DNA from: Saprospiraceae bacterium
Lineage (GTDB): Bacteria; Bacteroidota; Bacteroidia; Chitinophagales; Saprospiraceae
Length of the DNA stretch: 64,000 bases
NCBI GenBank assembly: GCA_016714785.1
Contig: JADKCC010000037.1
Coordinates: 1-64,000, forward strand
Direction of reading: 5' to 3'
A model generated the notes under the pieces. The model made no database searches and was not told the DNA's origin. It saw only the letters and a list, made by a program, of their open reading frames with translations. Numbering within the stretch: position 1 is the first letter of the stretch; the number at the start of each line of letters is the position of its first letter. Positions 18,771 through 29,199 of the stretch are shown piece after piece. Made by a program: the position numbers and the translations under genes.

Positions 18771-19997
18771 TTATGCATCCATTCCGAAGGCCGAAAATAG
18801 CCAATAGAATAACATCGCAATGAATGCACTTACAGGGATAGTGAGTATCCATGCCCATAGCAGATTGATCGTAACGCCCCACCTTACAGCTGATAGTCTC
18901 TTGGTTGCACCAACACCTATTATTGAACCAGTGATGGTATGCGTCGTAGAAACTGGGATTTTCATGTATTCTGTTAGAAATAGGGTGATGGCTCCTGCGG
19001 TTTCAGCAGCAACTCCTTCGAAAGGTGTTACTTTGGTGATTTTAGTACCCATGGTTTTTATGATTTTCCAACCGCCATTGAGCGTACCTAAGCTGATGGC
19101 TGCATAGCAAGATATGGGTACCCACCATACCATGTGATCTAGACTAAAAGTACTGGCATCATAGGCTACCATTGCTGCCATGATTATTCCCATCACTTTT
19201 TGTGCATCATTACCACCATGTCCTATACTAAAAGCAGCGGAAGACACTAACTGCATCCTTTTAAACCACCTTTCAGATTGCATATAGTTTAAGGAGTTTA
19301 GAAAAAGTGTGAATAGGGACATAATAACTATGATAAAACCTAAAAGTATTAATTTGAAATTATGGCCATCAAATACAACATTTAGAAAATAAGACTCATA
19401 ACCAGTTTTTAGTTTTGTTGGGTCCATTTTAAGTGTATTGGCCAAAAAAACTACAATGGCTACTATTACTCCAAGTGAAACAAGTTTGGGGATGACACTT
19501 TTCTTGAATGCATGTAAAAACCATATCGATATTAAAAACGCTATAAACATACCTATAGCAGGTGCCAAAATTATAAAACTTGCTATTTGAATTATTTTTC
19601 CCGAGTTAATAGATTCAAATCCTGTATGAGCTATAGCTGCTCCAGCAAAACCACCTATCAAAGTATGTGATGAAGAAGAGGGTATTCCAAACCACCAAGT
19701 CAATAGATTCCAAACAATGGCCGCGATAAGTCCAGCTAGTATCACGGTTAATGTAATATATTGGATGCCAGCCGCGTTGGTGCCTTCATTGACTGTTTTA
19801 GCTATTGTGTTGGCTACACCGTGATCTTTAAATATAAAATATGCCACAAAATTGAAGAAGGCTGCCCATATTACTGCTTGAAGAGGCGTGAGTACTTTGG
19901 TGGAGACTACGGTGGCTATGGAGTTTGCTGCATCATGAAATCCATTGATATAATCAAAGATTAATGCTAAAGCAATTATGATAATTAGTAAGGTCAT
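18771..19997 (-). CDS. Inorganic phosphate transporter, PiT family
   Basis: 408 residues with about ten membrane helices. The N-terminal PiT signature is FDYINGFHDAANSIATVVST (residues 14-33), and the second repeat carries SIGHGGNDAQKVMGIIMAAM (near 257-276). Both halves of the internal duplication are present, and PVSTTHTITGSIIGVG follows near 350-365. It imports phosphate, usually with H+ or as a metal-phosphate complex, across the inner membrane. It lies 42 nt downstream of the DUF47 gene in the same direction, the standard pairing for these transporters. Confidence 0.95.
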   Translation of the reverse strand: MTLLIIIIALALIFDYINGFHDAANSIATVVSTKVLTPLQAVIWAAFFNFVAYFIFKDHGVANTIAKTVNEGTNAAGIQYITLTVILAGLIAAIVWNLLTWWFGIPSSSSHTLIGGFAGAAIAHTGFESINSGKIIQIASFIILAPAIGMFIAFLISIWFLHAFKKSVIPKLVSLGVIVAIVVFLANTLKMDPTKLKTGYESYFLNVVFDGHNFKLILLGFIIVIMSLFTLFLNSLNYMQSERWFKRMQLVSSAAFSIGHGGNDAQKVMGIIMAAMVAYDASTFSLDHMVWWVPISCYAAISLGTLNGGWKIIKTMGTKITKVTPFEGVAAETAGAITLFLTEYMKIPVSTTHTITGSIIGVGATKRLSAVRWGVTINLLWAWILTIPVSAFIAMLFYWLFSAFGMDA

Positions 19998-20039
19998 TTG
20001 CTTAAATTTTTATAAGTCTGCTTCGTAAATTGGCAGTGA

Positions 20040-20684
20040 TTAAGCATATTTTATGATAATAGACTCTATAACGTTGGAAGCGTCTTCACATTTGTCAGAT
20101 ATGACTTCCAAATCTTCATATACATCTTTCAATTTGATGATCTCAATAGCTGGTCTTTGATCATTTGAAAATAAATTGATGATAGCATTGTCTAAAACAT
20201 CATCAGCGCTATTTTCAAGACTATTGATGGTGACGCAATCTTGTTTTATCTGACTGATGTTTTTCATGCTCCTCAGCTTTGTCACAGCATCTGCCAGTAC
20301 TTTTATAGATTTGTGGCTTATTTCAGCAAGCTCCTTCATATACTCATCATTTTCTGCTACCTTATACTGTATGATTTTTTTTGAGGAAGCATAAATATAA
20401 TCAGCAATATCATCTAGCGAAGTAGCTAAATAATGGATATCTTCTCTATCGAATGGTGTGATGAAATTTTTTCCAAGTTCCACAAATATTTGATGGGTAA
20501 ATTCATCATTTTTGTGCTCTCCATCTTCCAATGATCTAAGTAGTGTAGTCCTTTTTTCAGCATCATTTTCATTGAGTGCTTTTTTAAGAGTAGATCCCAT
20601 TTCTTTGAGATTGGCAACTATATTCTCAAAAATGTCGTAAAAAACTTTGTCTTTGGGCAAAAAAAGTCTAATTATGTTATTCAT
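20040..20684 (-). CDS. DUF47 (PhoU-like) phosphate transport regulator
   Basis: 214 residues, almost all helical, with acidic/His-rich helices typical of the PhoU-like DUF47 family (NDEFTHQIFVELGKNFITPF near 54-73, DREDIHYLATSLDDIADYIY near 74-93). The family partners with PiT transporters and is thought to control their activity. It starts the two-gene operon with the PiT gene. The TACCTTTG box at 20718-20725 on the minus strand is a good -7 candidate just upstream. Confidence 0.93.
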   Translation of the reverse strand: MNNIIRLFLPKDKVFYDIFENIVANLKEMGSTLKKALNENDAEKRTTLLRSLEDGEHKNDEFTHQIFVELGKNFITPFDREDIHYLATSLDDIADYIYASSKKIIQYKVAENDEYMKELAEISHKSIKVLADAVTKLRSMKNISQIKQDCVTINSLENSADDVLDNAIINLFSNDQRPAIEIIKLKDVYEDLEVISDKCEDASNVIESIIIKYA

Positions 20685-20717
20685 AATACTGTAAGTTGGT
20701 TGGTATTAAATTGGGCG

Positions 20718-20725
20718 CAAAGGTA
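20718..20725 (-). promoter_or_regulatory. Candidate -7 box for the DUF47-PiT operon
   Basis: TACCTTTG on the minus strand, about 34 nt upstream of the DUF47 start. No matching TTTG was found 19 nt further upstream. Confidence 0.5.
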
Positions 20726-20886
20726 AGATATTTATACTCACATTATTGTAAAAGAGTATCAAAACTTAACATTAAATTAATATTGGATTGGGTGGAAATA
20801 ATTGTCAGGTGTTCTTTGGTAATTATTTTCTATGAAAATTGACAAATTTCAGTTAGTTTCCTTCATCTATCTTTTGAGGTACTTAT

Positions 20887-20925
20887 AGAAAAAGGGAAGA
20901 TAATATTATTAAATTCCCTTTTTCT
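20887..20925. terminator. Hairpin terminator downstream of the outer-membrane protein gene
   Basis: AGAAAAAGGGAA (20887-20898) is perfectly complementary to 20914-20925. The stem carries T tracts when read in either direction; the minus-strand gene ending at 20946 is its likely client. Confidence 0.7.
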
Positions 20926-20945
20926 AAGTACTTATATTGGATAAA

Positions 20946-21653
20946 TTAGAACATGATAAATTTAGACCTCGCTCCACATTGTGCTTTACCGAAGTATCCG
21001 ATTCCCCAATTTAGTTCGAATACAACGCCTGCAAATGCAAGGTTAGATGGTTTGTATTCTGTAGTGTATAATCCCGCAAGTGGTGCTGGTGAACTGGTTG
21101 TATTATCTTTTACAAAATCTGTAAAACCATACTCAAATCTCAATCCTAATATACCACTGAATCTACCATCATTTCCCATGATATTAGCACCAAAACCTAC
21201 TACACCACCTAATGTATTTGTATTGTAATACTCTGTGGTTTCACCTGATAGACCGTCAAAACTATTTGTAACTTTATTGATCAAAGACATCTTGGGACCA
21301 ATCTCGAAGTAACCTAAATTTTTAGCATTTCTATACAATAGGTATAAATCTGTAGATTCCCATTCTATTTTGGGTTTTTGCGTAATACCAGTTTGGTCAA
21401 ATTCTTGATTAGCACTGCTTTTCATTACGTCAATAGTAAATCCTCCCCAATTGAAGTTGACACCGATTTTACCACCATAGGATAAACCGCGACCTATCCT
21501 ATAATCATAGATATCGGAATCAGCTATGGCTGCATTATATAATCCTGCCGCACCGTATTGTACTTTTATTCCAGTATCAAACCAAACAGATTTTTTCTGA
21601 CCAAAGATGCTTAATGTTGTGAAAAGAATTGCAATAGTTAATAAATGCCTCAT
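20946..21653 (-). CDS. Outer-membrane beta-barrel protein of unknown function
   Basis: About 236 residues from the Met at 21653 (MRHLLTIAILFTTLSIFGQ, a signal peptide). An upstream in-frame Met at 21698 overlaps the -7 box at 21696-21703 and is unlikely to be used. The mature part shows alternating strands with Gly/aromatic residues (GGKIGVNFNWGGFTIDVM, YFEIGPKMSL, GVVGFGANIMG, FAGVVFELNWGIGYF) as in small outer-membrane barrels. It is flanked by terminators and stands alone. No specific family was recognised. Confidence 0.8.
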   Translation of the reverse strand: MRHLLTIAILFTTLSIFGQKKSVWFDTGIKVQYGAAGLYNAAIADSDIYDYRIGRGLSYGGKIGVNFNWGGFTIDVMKSSANQEFDQTGITQKPKIEWESTDLYLLYRNAKNLGYFEIGPKMSLINKVTNSFDGLSGETTEYYNTNTLGGVVGFGANIMGNDGRFSGILGLRFEYGFTDFVKDNTTSSPAPLAGLYTTEYKPSNLAFAGVVFELNWGIGYFGKAQCGARSKFIMF

Positions 21654-21695
21654 GTTTATTTTGTTAAAAGTTGCTAAAAATAAATATTTACGGGC

Positions 21696-21703
21696 CAAAG
21701 TTA
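21696..21703 (-). promoter_or_regulatory. Candidate -7 box for the outer-membrane protein gene
   Basis: TAACTTTG on the minus strand, about 43 nt upstream of the chosen ATG at 21653. It decides against the longer start at 21698. Confidence 0.55.
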
Positions 21704-21776
21704 AAATTAATTTTTATATTATCTTTCATCTTTTGAACTATTGTCAAATGTCGATGATTAACTTTTAAAAAAAAAA

Positions 21777-21799
21777 GGCTCTTCCATTTCTGAAGAGCC
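21777..21799. terminator. Terminator of the SusE/F-like gene
   Basis: GGCTCTTC (21777-21784) pairs with GAAGAGCC (21792-21799). It is flanked by ten A on the left and six T on the right, so it can stop transcription in both directions. The SusE/F-like gene ends 30 bp away. Confidence 0.85.
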
Positions 21800-21828
21800 C
21801 TTTTTTATAATATAAATTAGATATTTGT

Positions 21829-23646
21829 TTATTTTACAATAGTTACTGTTTTACTAACAATATTTTTGTCGTTAGATATTCTAATTACATAATTTCCAGC
21901 TAACAAATTGGCAACATTTATTTTTAGTTTACCATTGTTATCTAATGCTTGTTGAGTTACCAATTCACCTTTCATACCATATAAAGCAATACTGACTACT
22001 CCTTCAAAAGCATTGGTGTTTACATTGATATTGATGATATCTTTGGCTGGATTAGGAAATATGTTGATGACATCACTACTTAATATATCGTAAGTGGATG
22101 ATGGATCTAGGAATGCATATTCGCCAGTATCAGATTTGAAATCAATGCGGTAGGTTCCAGCTATTGGTTCAATGTTTGGTCCACCTGGAGTACCCACTCC
22201 CGCTGGGAAATCTTTGGCTCCCCAGTTGGTAGTCCATGCTGCTTCAGCTCTGAATTTAACTCCACCATCTGTGGTGGCTGCGAAATCAGTAAGGGTAACA
22301 CCAGGGTGTGTCCAATGATTTGGATCGTTTGGATCTTTATTTAAGTACGTATCTTTGCTATCATCTGAACCTGGCCATTCTCCAAAAGGTCCAGACTTAC
22401 CCACTAAAGAAATCTTATCAAATTCTACCACTGCTTCAAAGTTATACTCACCTGTAGTAGAGTTGAACGTAATTTTATAATCTGCTGCTACTATTGGAAT
22501 GTTAGGTCCATCAACAGAGGTAGCAACACCAGTCGGGAAAGTCTCTCCGCCCCAACTGATATCCCAATTGTCATTGGCTCTAAATTTTAATTCACCATTT
22601 ACTAAATCGGTTCTTAGTCTCCAGATAGACTTATCATTGGCATCTTGAACCATTTTAGTTTCATTATCCCAACCACCAGCTGTGGCGTCACCAATGATTC
22701 CTATGCTATTGTAATTACCAATTTTAAGGAAATTATAAATCAAGCTTTTGGTATTGAAAGATACTTGATAATCTCCAGCCTGATCTGCTAAAACTGCAAT
22801 ATTACCACCCGTCAATGAAGCAGTATCAGCAGGGAATGTACCTCCGCCCCAACTAACAGCCCAGGCACTATCAGCTCTAAATTTGAACTCTCCTTCTTTC
22901 AAAGTAATGGTTCCTTTCCACAAATCTGCATTTCCACCGTCTCTGCTTAATGGAGATTCATTGTCCCATCCGCCAGGCGTAGCACTACCAATTAGACCTA
23001 TGCTTTTGAAACTCACCAATTCATTGAATTTGTACGCACCTGTTGCTTTATTGAAAGTTATTTCATATTTTCCTGCATTGGGTATCCGAATGTCTTTGCC
23101 ACCTTGTGTACCAATACCTGAAGGGAAATCTTCAGCTCCCCAGTTTATAGCCCAATCATCGTCTTGTCTGAATTTGGCTTTACCTTGTACTAGAGGTAAA
23201 GTAATAAAATATTCATTGCTATCAGTGGCACTTGGAAAAAGATTGATATCTTCATCCCATCCTGTAGGTGTAGCGTCGCCTATAATACCAATGGGTGATT
23301 CGTAAACAAAATAGTATTGTCCTGTCAATGCTGAGAAAAGAACATCGTACTGTCCTGCTACCGCTATCGGAATGTTTGGACCACCTTGTACTCCTGTACC
23401 AATAGGGAAACCAGTGTCTCCCCAGTTGATATCCCAAGCATTATTGGCTCTAAATTTAACTTCATTAGCTGTTAACGCAATAGTAACACCATAAAGCTGT
23501 AACGAATCATCTAATAGTGCCATTGGAGTTTCGGCATCCCACCCACCAGGTGTACCGGATCCTATGATACCTACAGAGTTAATTTGTGCATTGACGACAA
23601 ATGTCATCATGAACAATGATAAAATAATAAGTAAATGTGACTTCAT
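21829..23646 (-). CDS. Secreted SusE/SusF-like starch-binding protein with T9SS sorting domain
   Basis: About 605 residues from the Met at 23646 (MKSHLLIILSLFMMTFVVNAQ, a signal peptide without lipobox Cys). Five tandem modules of ~100 residues follow. Modules 1-4 begin with forms of IGIIGDATPGGWD; the fifth begins more loosely, SLVGKSGPFGEW. All carry KFRANDxWxxxWG and end G-Y-x-F near a TG turn. This is the SusE/SusF carbohydrate-binding module. A type A sorting domain closes it (INIFPNPAKDIININV; LLAGNYVIRIS). Classical SusE/F are lipoproteins, so export through the type IX system is a change of route. It is divergent from susC by about 100 bp, hence probably part of the same alpha-glucan locus. 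Confidence 0.9.
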   Translation of the reverse strand: MKSHLLIILSLFMMTFVVNAQINSVGIIGSGTPGGWDAETPMALLDDSLQLYGVTIALTANEVKFRANNAWDINWGDTGFPIGTGVQGGPNIPIAVAGQYDVLFSALTGQYYFVYESPIGIIGDATPTGWDEDINLFPSATDSNEYFITLPLVQGKAKFRQDDDWAINWGAEDFPSGIGTQGGKDIRIPNAGKYEITFNKATGAYKFNELVSFKSIGLIGSATPGGWDNESPLSRDGGNADLWKGTITLKEGEFKFRADSAWAVSWGGGTFPADTASLTGGNIAVLADQAGDYQVSFNTKSLIYNFLKIGNYNSIGIIGDATAGGWDNETKMVQDANDKSIWRLRTDLVNGELKFRANDNWDISWGGETFPTGVATSVDGPNIPIVAADYKITFNSTTGEYNFEAVVEFDKISLVGKSGPFGEWPGSDDSKDTYLNKDPNDPNHWTHPGVTLTDFAATTDGGVKFRAEAAWTTNWGAKDFPAGVGTPGGPNIEPIAGTYRIDFKSDTGEYAFLDPSSTYDILSSDVINIFPNPAKDIININVNTNAFEGVVSIALYGMKGELVTQQALDNNGKLKINVANLLAGNYVIRISNDKNIVSKTVTIVK

Positions 23647-23750
23647 AACTTTATTTTTGTGATTAATTAAAAAAATGTTAATGTATTTATGACACAAAGT
23701 AAAAACATTTTTTAATTTTACCATTATTTTTAAGTAAAAAAAATAGCCAC

Positions 23751-26373
23751 ATGAAAACATTTTTTTTAACATTTTCTAAATCAATTGCATTATGTATATT
23801 GATAATTATTAATGTATCTGCCATATTTGGACAGAATACCATCAAAGGTACTGTAATAGATGCTCAGACTGGTGAACCACTGATCGGGGCAAATATCATC
23901 AGTAAAGAAAACTCATCATCGGGAACAATTACTGACTTTGATGGTAATTATAGCTTTGAACCTGCCCAGGCACAACTGCTATCGTATTTTCTTATGCTGG
24001 ATATACATCGGTGGAAGAGACAATAGGAGGACGATCAACCATTGATGCAAAGCTCACACCTGGTCAGTTGCTTGAGGACGTTGTTATTATCGGATATGGA
24101 ACCGTAAAGAGAGAAGATGCTACGGGTTCCGTACAGACTGTTTCATCAACTAATTTTAACAGAGGAGCTATTACCGGTCCGCAAGAATTGCTTGCAGGCA
24201 AAGTTGCTGGTGTAACTATATCTACTGATGGAAATCCTGGAGGTGGATCTTCAATCAGAATCAGAGGAGAGTCTTCTATCTCTGCATCAAATGATCCTTT
24301 GATTGTTATAGATGGTATTCCTGTTGATAATGGGGCAGTAGGTGGTAACAGAAACGTTTTGAACATCATCAATCCTAATGATATAGAAACTTTTACTGTA
24401 CTTAAAGATGCGTCAGCTGCTGCAATATATGGAAATAGAGCATCAGGCGGTGTCATCTTGATTACTACAAAAAAGGGACTTTGGGCTCCAAAATGGCTGT
24501 TTCATACTCAGGTAATGTATCTGTTGGTGTAACCCGGAAATAGATTGGATATCCTCAATGCTCAAGAATTCAGAGATCAGATTACTCAAAGAGTGGCAGA
24601 CAAAAAAATACCAGAAAGTGCACTCGAGCTTCTAGGCGACGCTGATACGGACTGGCAAGATGAAATATACAGACCCGCAGTGGGACATGATCACAATTTG
24701 ACGCTTGCAGGAGGAGTGGGCATCATTCCTTATCGTCTTTCTTTGGGCTATACCAACAAGAATGGATTGTTGAGAACAGACAATTTTGATAGAAAAACGG
24801 TAGGCCTTAACCTCACTCCAGGTTTTTTTGACAACACGCTACAAGTAAAAATTCAAGGTAAAGCCATGTTGTCCAACAACCATTTTGCCGATAATGGAGC
24901 AATAGGTAGTGCTATTTCTTTTGACCCTACTAAAAGACCTTATGACGAAAGTAGTAAATATGATGGTTACACCACATGGACTATTCCCAATGGCAATCCC
25001 AATGGTTTAGCCCCTAGAAATCCATTGGCATTATTATATCAAAGAAATGATGATTCTGATGTTTCACAGTTTATTGGCAATATATCTACGGATTATAGAC
25101 TACCTTTTTTAAAGACTTGAGAGCAAATTTGAATTTGGGAATGGACTACTCAAAAGGCCAAGGAACCATTATCATTCCTAATACATCAGCTATTGCTTTT
25201 GATGATTTGCTAGGTGGTGGACTTAATAATTCATACCTAAATGAAAGGCAGAATACATTGTTGGAATTCTATTTGAATTATAATAAAAAAGTCAAAAAAC
25301 ATGGGATTGATCTAATGGGTGGTTACTCTTGGCAACGTTTCTATCAGTTCAACAGAGATTTGAGAAATAACACTGGAGGAACAAAGGATGAAAGCAGGCC
25401 AGATAAAAGTAAAGAGCTTTATTTACTTTCATTCTTTACCAGGCTAAATTACACCTATGGTGAGAAGTTTTTATTCACTTTCTCTTTAAGAAATGACCAT
25501 ACTTCCAGATTTGGCCCCAATGCCCGTTCTGGTTACTTTCCTGCAGCTGCTGTAGCATATAAGTTCAGGGAGACCGATGAAAAGTATTTAAATAGTGTTA
25601 AGCTTCGTTTGGGTGTGGGAGTTACTGGTCAGGGAGAGAGTAAGACCTGATTTTGACTTCTTACTGAAAAAGCAGAATGGAATATTGCATTTAACAGCGG
25701 ATACAATAAAGCTGAAGTAATTGATGTGCCTATTTCAATTCCTTGGGGTGATATTGCCGGTGGAGTAGGTAGTAAAATTCAAACAATTACTTCAGGATTT
25801 CAGCCATATTCTTTTTATGTATATAAACAACTGTATGACGAATCAGGCAATATATTGGAAGGAAAATATGAAGATTTAAATGAAGATGGTAAAATTTCAG
25901 ACGATGATAAATATCATTATAAAGCCAGAGCTCCATTATTCAATTTTGGTATTACAAATAACATCAAGTTTAATCATTTTGATTTATCTTTTGCAGGAAG
26001 GGCTTATTTGGGCAACTATGTGTACAACAATATTCAAACAGATGGTGGATACCTAGAAAGATTATACCAATCATCAGGATACTTATCCAATGTGCCATCG
26101 TCAGCTGTTACCTTAAATATAGAAAAACAATCAAGTTTAACATTTTCCGATCATTTTGTAAAAAATGCATCATTTTTTAGGATAGATCACATTACTGCAG
26201 GTTATAATTTTGATAAATTAGTAGGAAAGTCAATGAGAGTCTATGCAACAGTTCAAAACCCACTGGTAATCACTAATTACGATGGATTGGACCCAGAAGA
26301 ATTTGATGGCATTGATAATAATACTTACCCAAGACCTAGGACTTTTGTACTTGGTGTTAGTGTAAACTTTTAA
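23751..26373 (+). CDS. SusC/RagA-type TonB-dependent receptor, broken into five frames
   Basis: Signal peptide, then the carboxypeptidase-like domain (TIKGTVIDAQTGEPLIGANI), a plug with GQLLEDVVIIGYGTVKRED and the SusC box VLKDASAAAIYGNRASGGVI, and a barrel ending TFVLGVSVNF. Shifts fall near 23965, 24476, 24540, 25103 (a T run) and 25640-25725. Restoring single bases rejoins the first four cleanly, for example PGTTAIVFSYAGYTSVEET. At the last site GVTGQ is followed almost at once by EWNIAFNSGYNKAEV; in relatives roughly 100 residues lie between, so a real internal deletion is likely there. The protein would import oligosaccharides through the outer membrane with SusD. SusD starts 32 nt downstream. 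Confidence 0.88.
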
Positions 26374-26405
26374 TAATCCATTCATTAAAAAATAAAATTT
26401 AAGAA

Positions 26406-28607
26406 ATGAAAAATATAGGAATTTTAATGATAATTTTTGTGCTCTTCAACACAAGTTGTTTTAATGATTTAAATACTATACCTACCGACCCTTCTATTAC
26501 GAGTGCCGACGTGATATACAATAGTCCAGATTCATATTTGAAGGGATTGGCAAAAATTTATGCTGGATTTGCTGTGTCGGGTCAAGAAGGACCAGCAGGA
26601 AAATCTGATATTTCTGGTATAGACGAGGGTTTTGGACAGTATCTTAGGATTTTGGTATCATCAGGAACTCACTACAGATGAAGCTGTTATAGGATGGAAT
26701 GACCAAACTATTCAAGAATTACATGCTCAAACATGGGGCCCAAGTGATGGTTTTACCTACGCTTTTTTTAGCCGCATTTTTTACCAAATTTCTGTGGCAA
26801 ATGAATACTTACGCCAAACAACAGATCAGAAACTTGAAGATAGAAATACTGCATCTGACTTGAAGTCACTTATTAAAACGTATCGTGCAGAGACGAGGTT
26901 TTTAAGAGCATTGAGCTATTGGCATGCCTTAGATTTGTTCAGAAATGTTCCTTTGGGACTGGAAGCAGACCCTGTAGGAACTTATGTGGCAAGGCAGACT
27001 AATGCGCAAGAACTATTTGCATTTATTGAAAAGGAATTGTTGGAAATTGAAAATGACCTTTTGGATCCAAATCCTAATAACCCTACATTATATGGAAGGG
27101 CTACAAAAGCAGCGGCATGGACTTTACTATCAAAATTATATCTCAACGCAGAAGTGTATGTGGGACAAAACAAATTTGCTAATGCACAACAATATGCGGA
27201 GAAAGTAATCAATACCAATGTGTATAGCCTAGAACCTACTTATGCCAACTTGTTTTATCAGATAATCATAATTCCAAAGAAATCATTTTTCCTGTTAATT
27301 TCGACGGTATTAGAACTAAAACTTGGGGAGGCATGACTTTTATCATTAGGGCAGGAATTGGTGGTAACATAGACCCAGTCAAATCTGGCGTGGCTAGTGG
27401 TTGGGGAGGCACAAGGGCAACTAAGCAATTTATAGAAAAATTTCCAGCTGATTTGACTGGAATTATCAAGGCTTTTAATCCAGGTAGAAACTTACCAAAA
27501 ATATATATTCCTGGTTCATTTCAAGCTAAGCCTTTCGACGGTTCTGATTCTAAAAATTCACTTTCTCAAGCGGTATCAGGATCCAAAATTTATGAAGGCT
27601 ACAGATACTTCCCTATGGATAATGAAGAGTTTGTAATTTTAAGAAACCCTTCCAGTACTTTGAGTGGTAAATTGGGAGACAATGATGGTAGTGGCAAATT
27701 GGTAGCCAATGGAGCTAATATCAAGGCTGGCACAAAAGGTCTGTACTATATCAGAGTAGATTTAAACACCAACACCTACATCCTCGAAAAAAGAACCATT
27801 GGCATAGTCGGCACTGCTACTCCTGGTGGTTGGGATACAGATACTCCTATGAATTGGGATGCTGAAAAAGGATATTTGACAGCAAAAGTTGAGCTTTCAG
27901 AAGGTGCTTTCAAATTCAGAGCCAATAAGGATTGGGCTGTTAATTTTGGCGATACTGGAGCAGATGCCATCCTAGAAGCTAATGGTGACAATATTATGAT
28001 TACCAAATCTGGTAGCTATGAAGTACTCTTGGATTTGACAAGACCCGATTATACCTATGAGTTGAGATTGACTAGCTTTGACAAAAGAGGTATTTTTCAT
28101 ACCAATGGGCAAAAATTAGACATCGATAATATGACAGACTTTACCAATGGATATGCGGTGCTTAAATTCAAAAATGTAACATCTACAGGTGCAAGAGGTA
28201 GTGATGCTGATTTTCCAGACACTGATTTTCCAATGTTTAGGTTAGCAGATGTATATTTGATGGCAGCCGAAGCAATATTAAGGAGTAATGGAAACAAAGC
28301 CCAAGCGTTAGAATATTTCAATACAGTGAGAAAACGTGCTTATACAGGTAGCGCTGGCAATCTTACAGAAAGTGAATTAACGCTCAATGTCATATTAGAT
28401 GAAAGAGCCAGAGAATTGTATTGGGAAGGTCACAGACGGACAGACCTTGTAAGGTTTGGTCAATTTTCCGATGGCAATTATTTATGGCAATGGAAAGGCG
28501 GTACTAAAGAAGGTGCAAAAGTAGATGCATTCAGAAATGTCTTTCCTATCCCAACCAATGAACTTCGAGCAAATCCTAATATGAAGCAAAACGATGGTTA
28601 TAATTAA
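26406..28607 (+). CDS. SusD/RagB nutrient-binding lipoprotein with two inserted SusE-type modules, two frameshifts
   Basis: Three frames (26406-26681, 26632-27336, 27333-28607) rejoin if single bases are corrected near 26652 (TTTT run) and 27258. The total length is then exactly 734 codons. A lipobox (FVLFNTSC) gives a surface lipoprotein. The SusD TPR helices run to about residue 360. The C-terminal SusD part resumes at DTDFPMFRLADVYLMAAEA and ends with the usual NVFPIPTNELRANPNMKQN. Between them lie about 170 extra residues made of two SusE-like modules: one ends KGLYYIRVDLNTNTYILEK; the next begins TIGIVGTATPGGWD with KFRANKDWAVNFG. It caps the SusC barrel and binds glycans; the modules should add binding sites. 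Confidence 0.88.
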
Positions 28608-28628
28608 TCCGTTTGTATAAACTTTATG

Positions 28629-28661
28629 CAAAGGCGATGTATTTATTATATATCGCCTTTG
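28629..28661 (+). terminator. Terminator of the susC-susD operon
   Basis: CAAAGGCGAT (28629-28638) pairs with ATCGCCTTTG (28652-28661), 20 bp past the susD stop; a short T-rich tail follows. Confidence 0.75.
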
Positions 28662-28686
28662 TTATTTATTAAAGCACCAATTTATT

Positions 28687-29193
28687 ATGACTATTTTTCT
28701 AATCGGAATGCCAGGATGTGGCAAAAGTACCATAGGTAAGTTATTGGCTGAACACTTGCAGTTGCCTTTTTTTGATACAGACTCACTTATAGCTGATATG
28801 GAAGCTATGTCAATTCCAGAAATTTTTGAAAAACATGGTGAAACCCATTTTAGAAAACTTGAAAAAGAGCTTATTGACCATTGGAAAGTGACTAATGCTG
28901 TGATTGCTACAGGTGGCGGGCTACCCTGCAATAATGATCTGATATCTAAACTTAATACAAAGGGCAAAACCTTGTGGGTTCAAGTTGCTACAGACGAATT
29001 GGTGACAAGACTGTCTTCTTCCCATGACAGAAGACCCATGTTGGATGGGCTTTCTCCAAAAGAAATGAAGTCTATGATTTCCCAAATATTTAAGCAGAGA
29101 AAGCCGGATTATCAAAAAGCGCAAATCAAAATTAAGGGAGAACAGGATAATGATCAAACTGTACGAAAAATATTAAGGAAATTATATACTTAG
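28687..29193 (+). CDS. aroK: Shikimate kinase
   Basis: 168 residues, the normal length for the family. Walker A GMPGCGKSTIGK (residues 7-18), shikimate-binding FFDTDSLI with Asp31-Asp33 region, HFRKLEKEL with the conserved Arg, GGG at about 76-78 (ATGGGLPC), and the lid Arg in HDRRPML are all present. It phosphorylates shikimate at the 3-OH with ATP in the cytoplasm, the fifth step of aromatic amino-acid synthesis. No other aro gene is nearby. The TTTATT between the susD terminator and the ATG leaves little room for a separate promoter. Confidence 0.95.
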   Translation: MTIFLIGMPGCGKSTIGKLLAEHLQLPFFDTDSLIADMEAMSIPEIFEKHGETHFRKLEKELIDHWKVTNAVIATGGGLPCNNDLISKLNTKGKTLWVQVATDELVTRLSSSHDRRPMLDGLSPKEMKSMISQIFKQRKPDYQKAQIKIKGEQDNDQTVRKILRKLYT

Positions 29194-29199
29194 GGGCTG

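Noticed and set aside
21654..21698. Upstream Met at 21698 as the start of the outer-membrane protein
   Set aside because: It overlaps a -7 box and would put a polar stretch before the signal peptide; the Met at 21653 is better.
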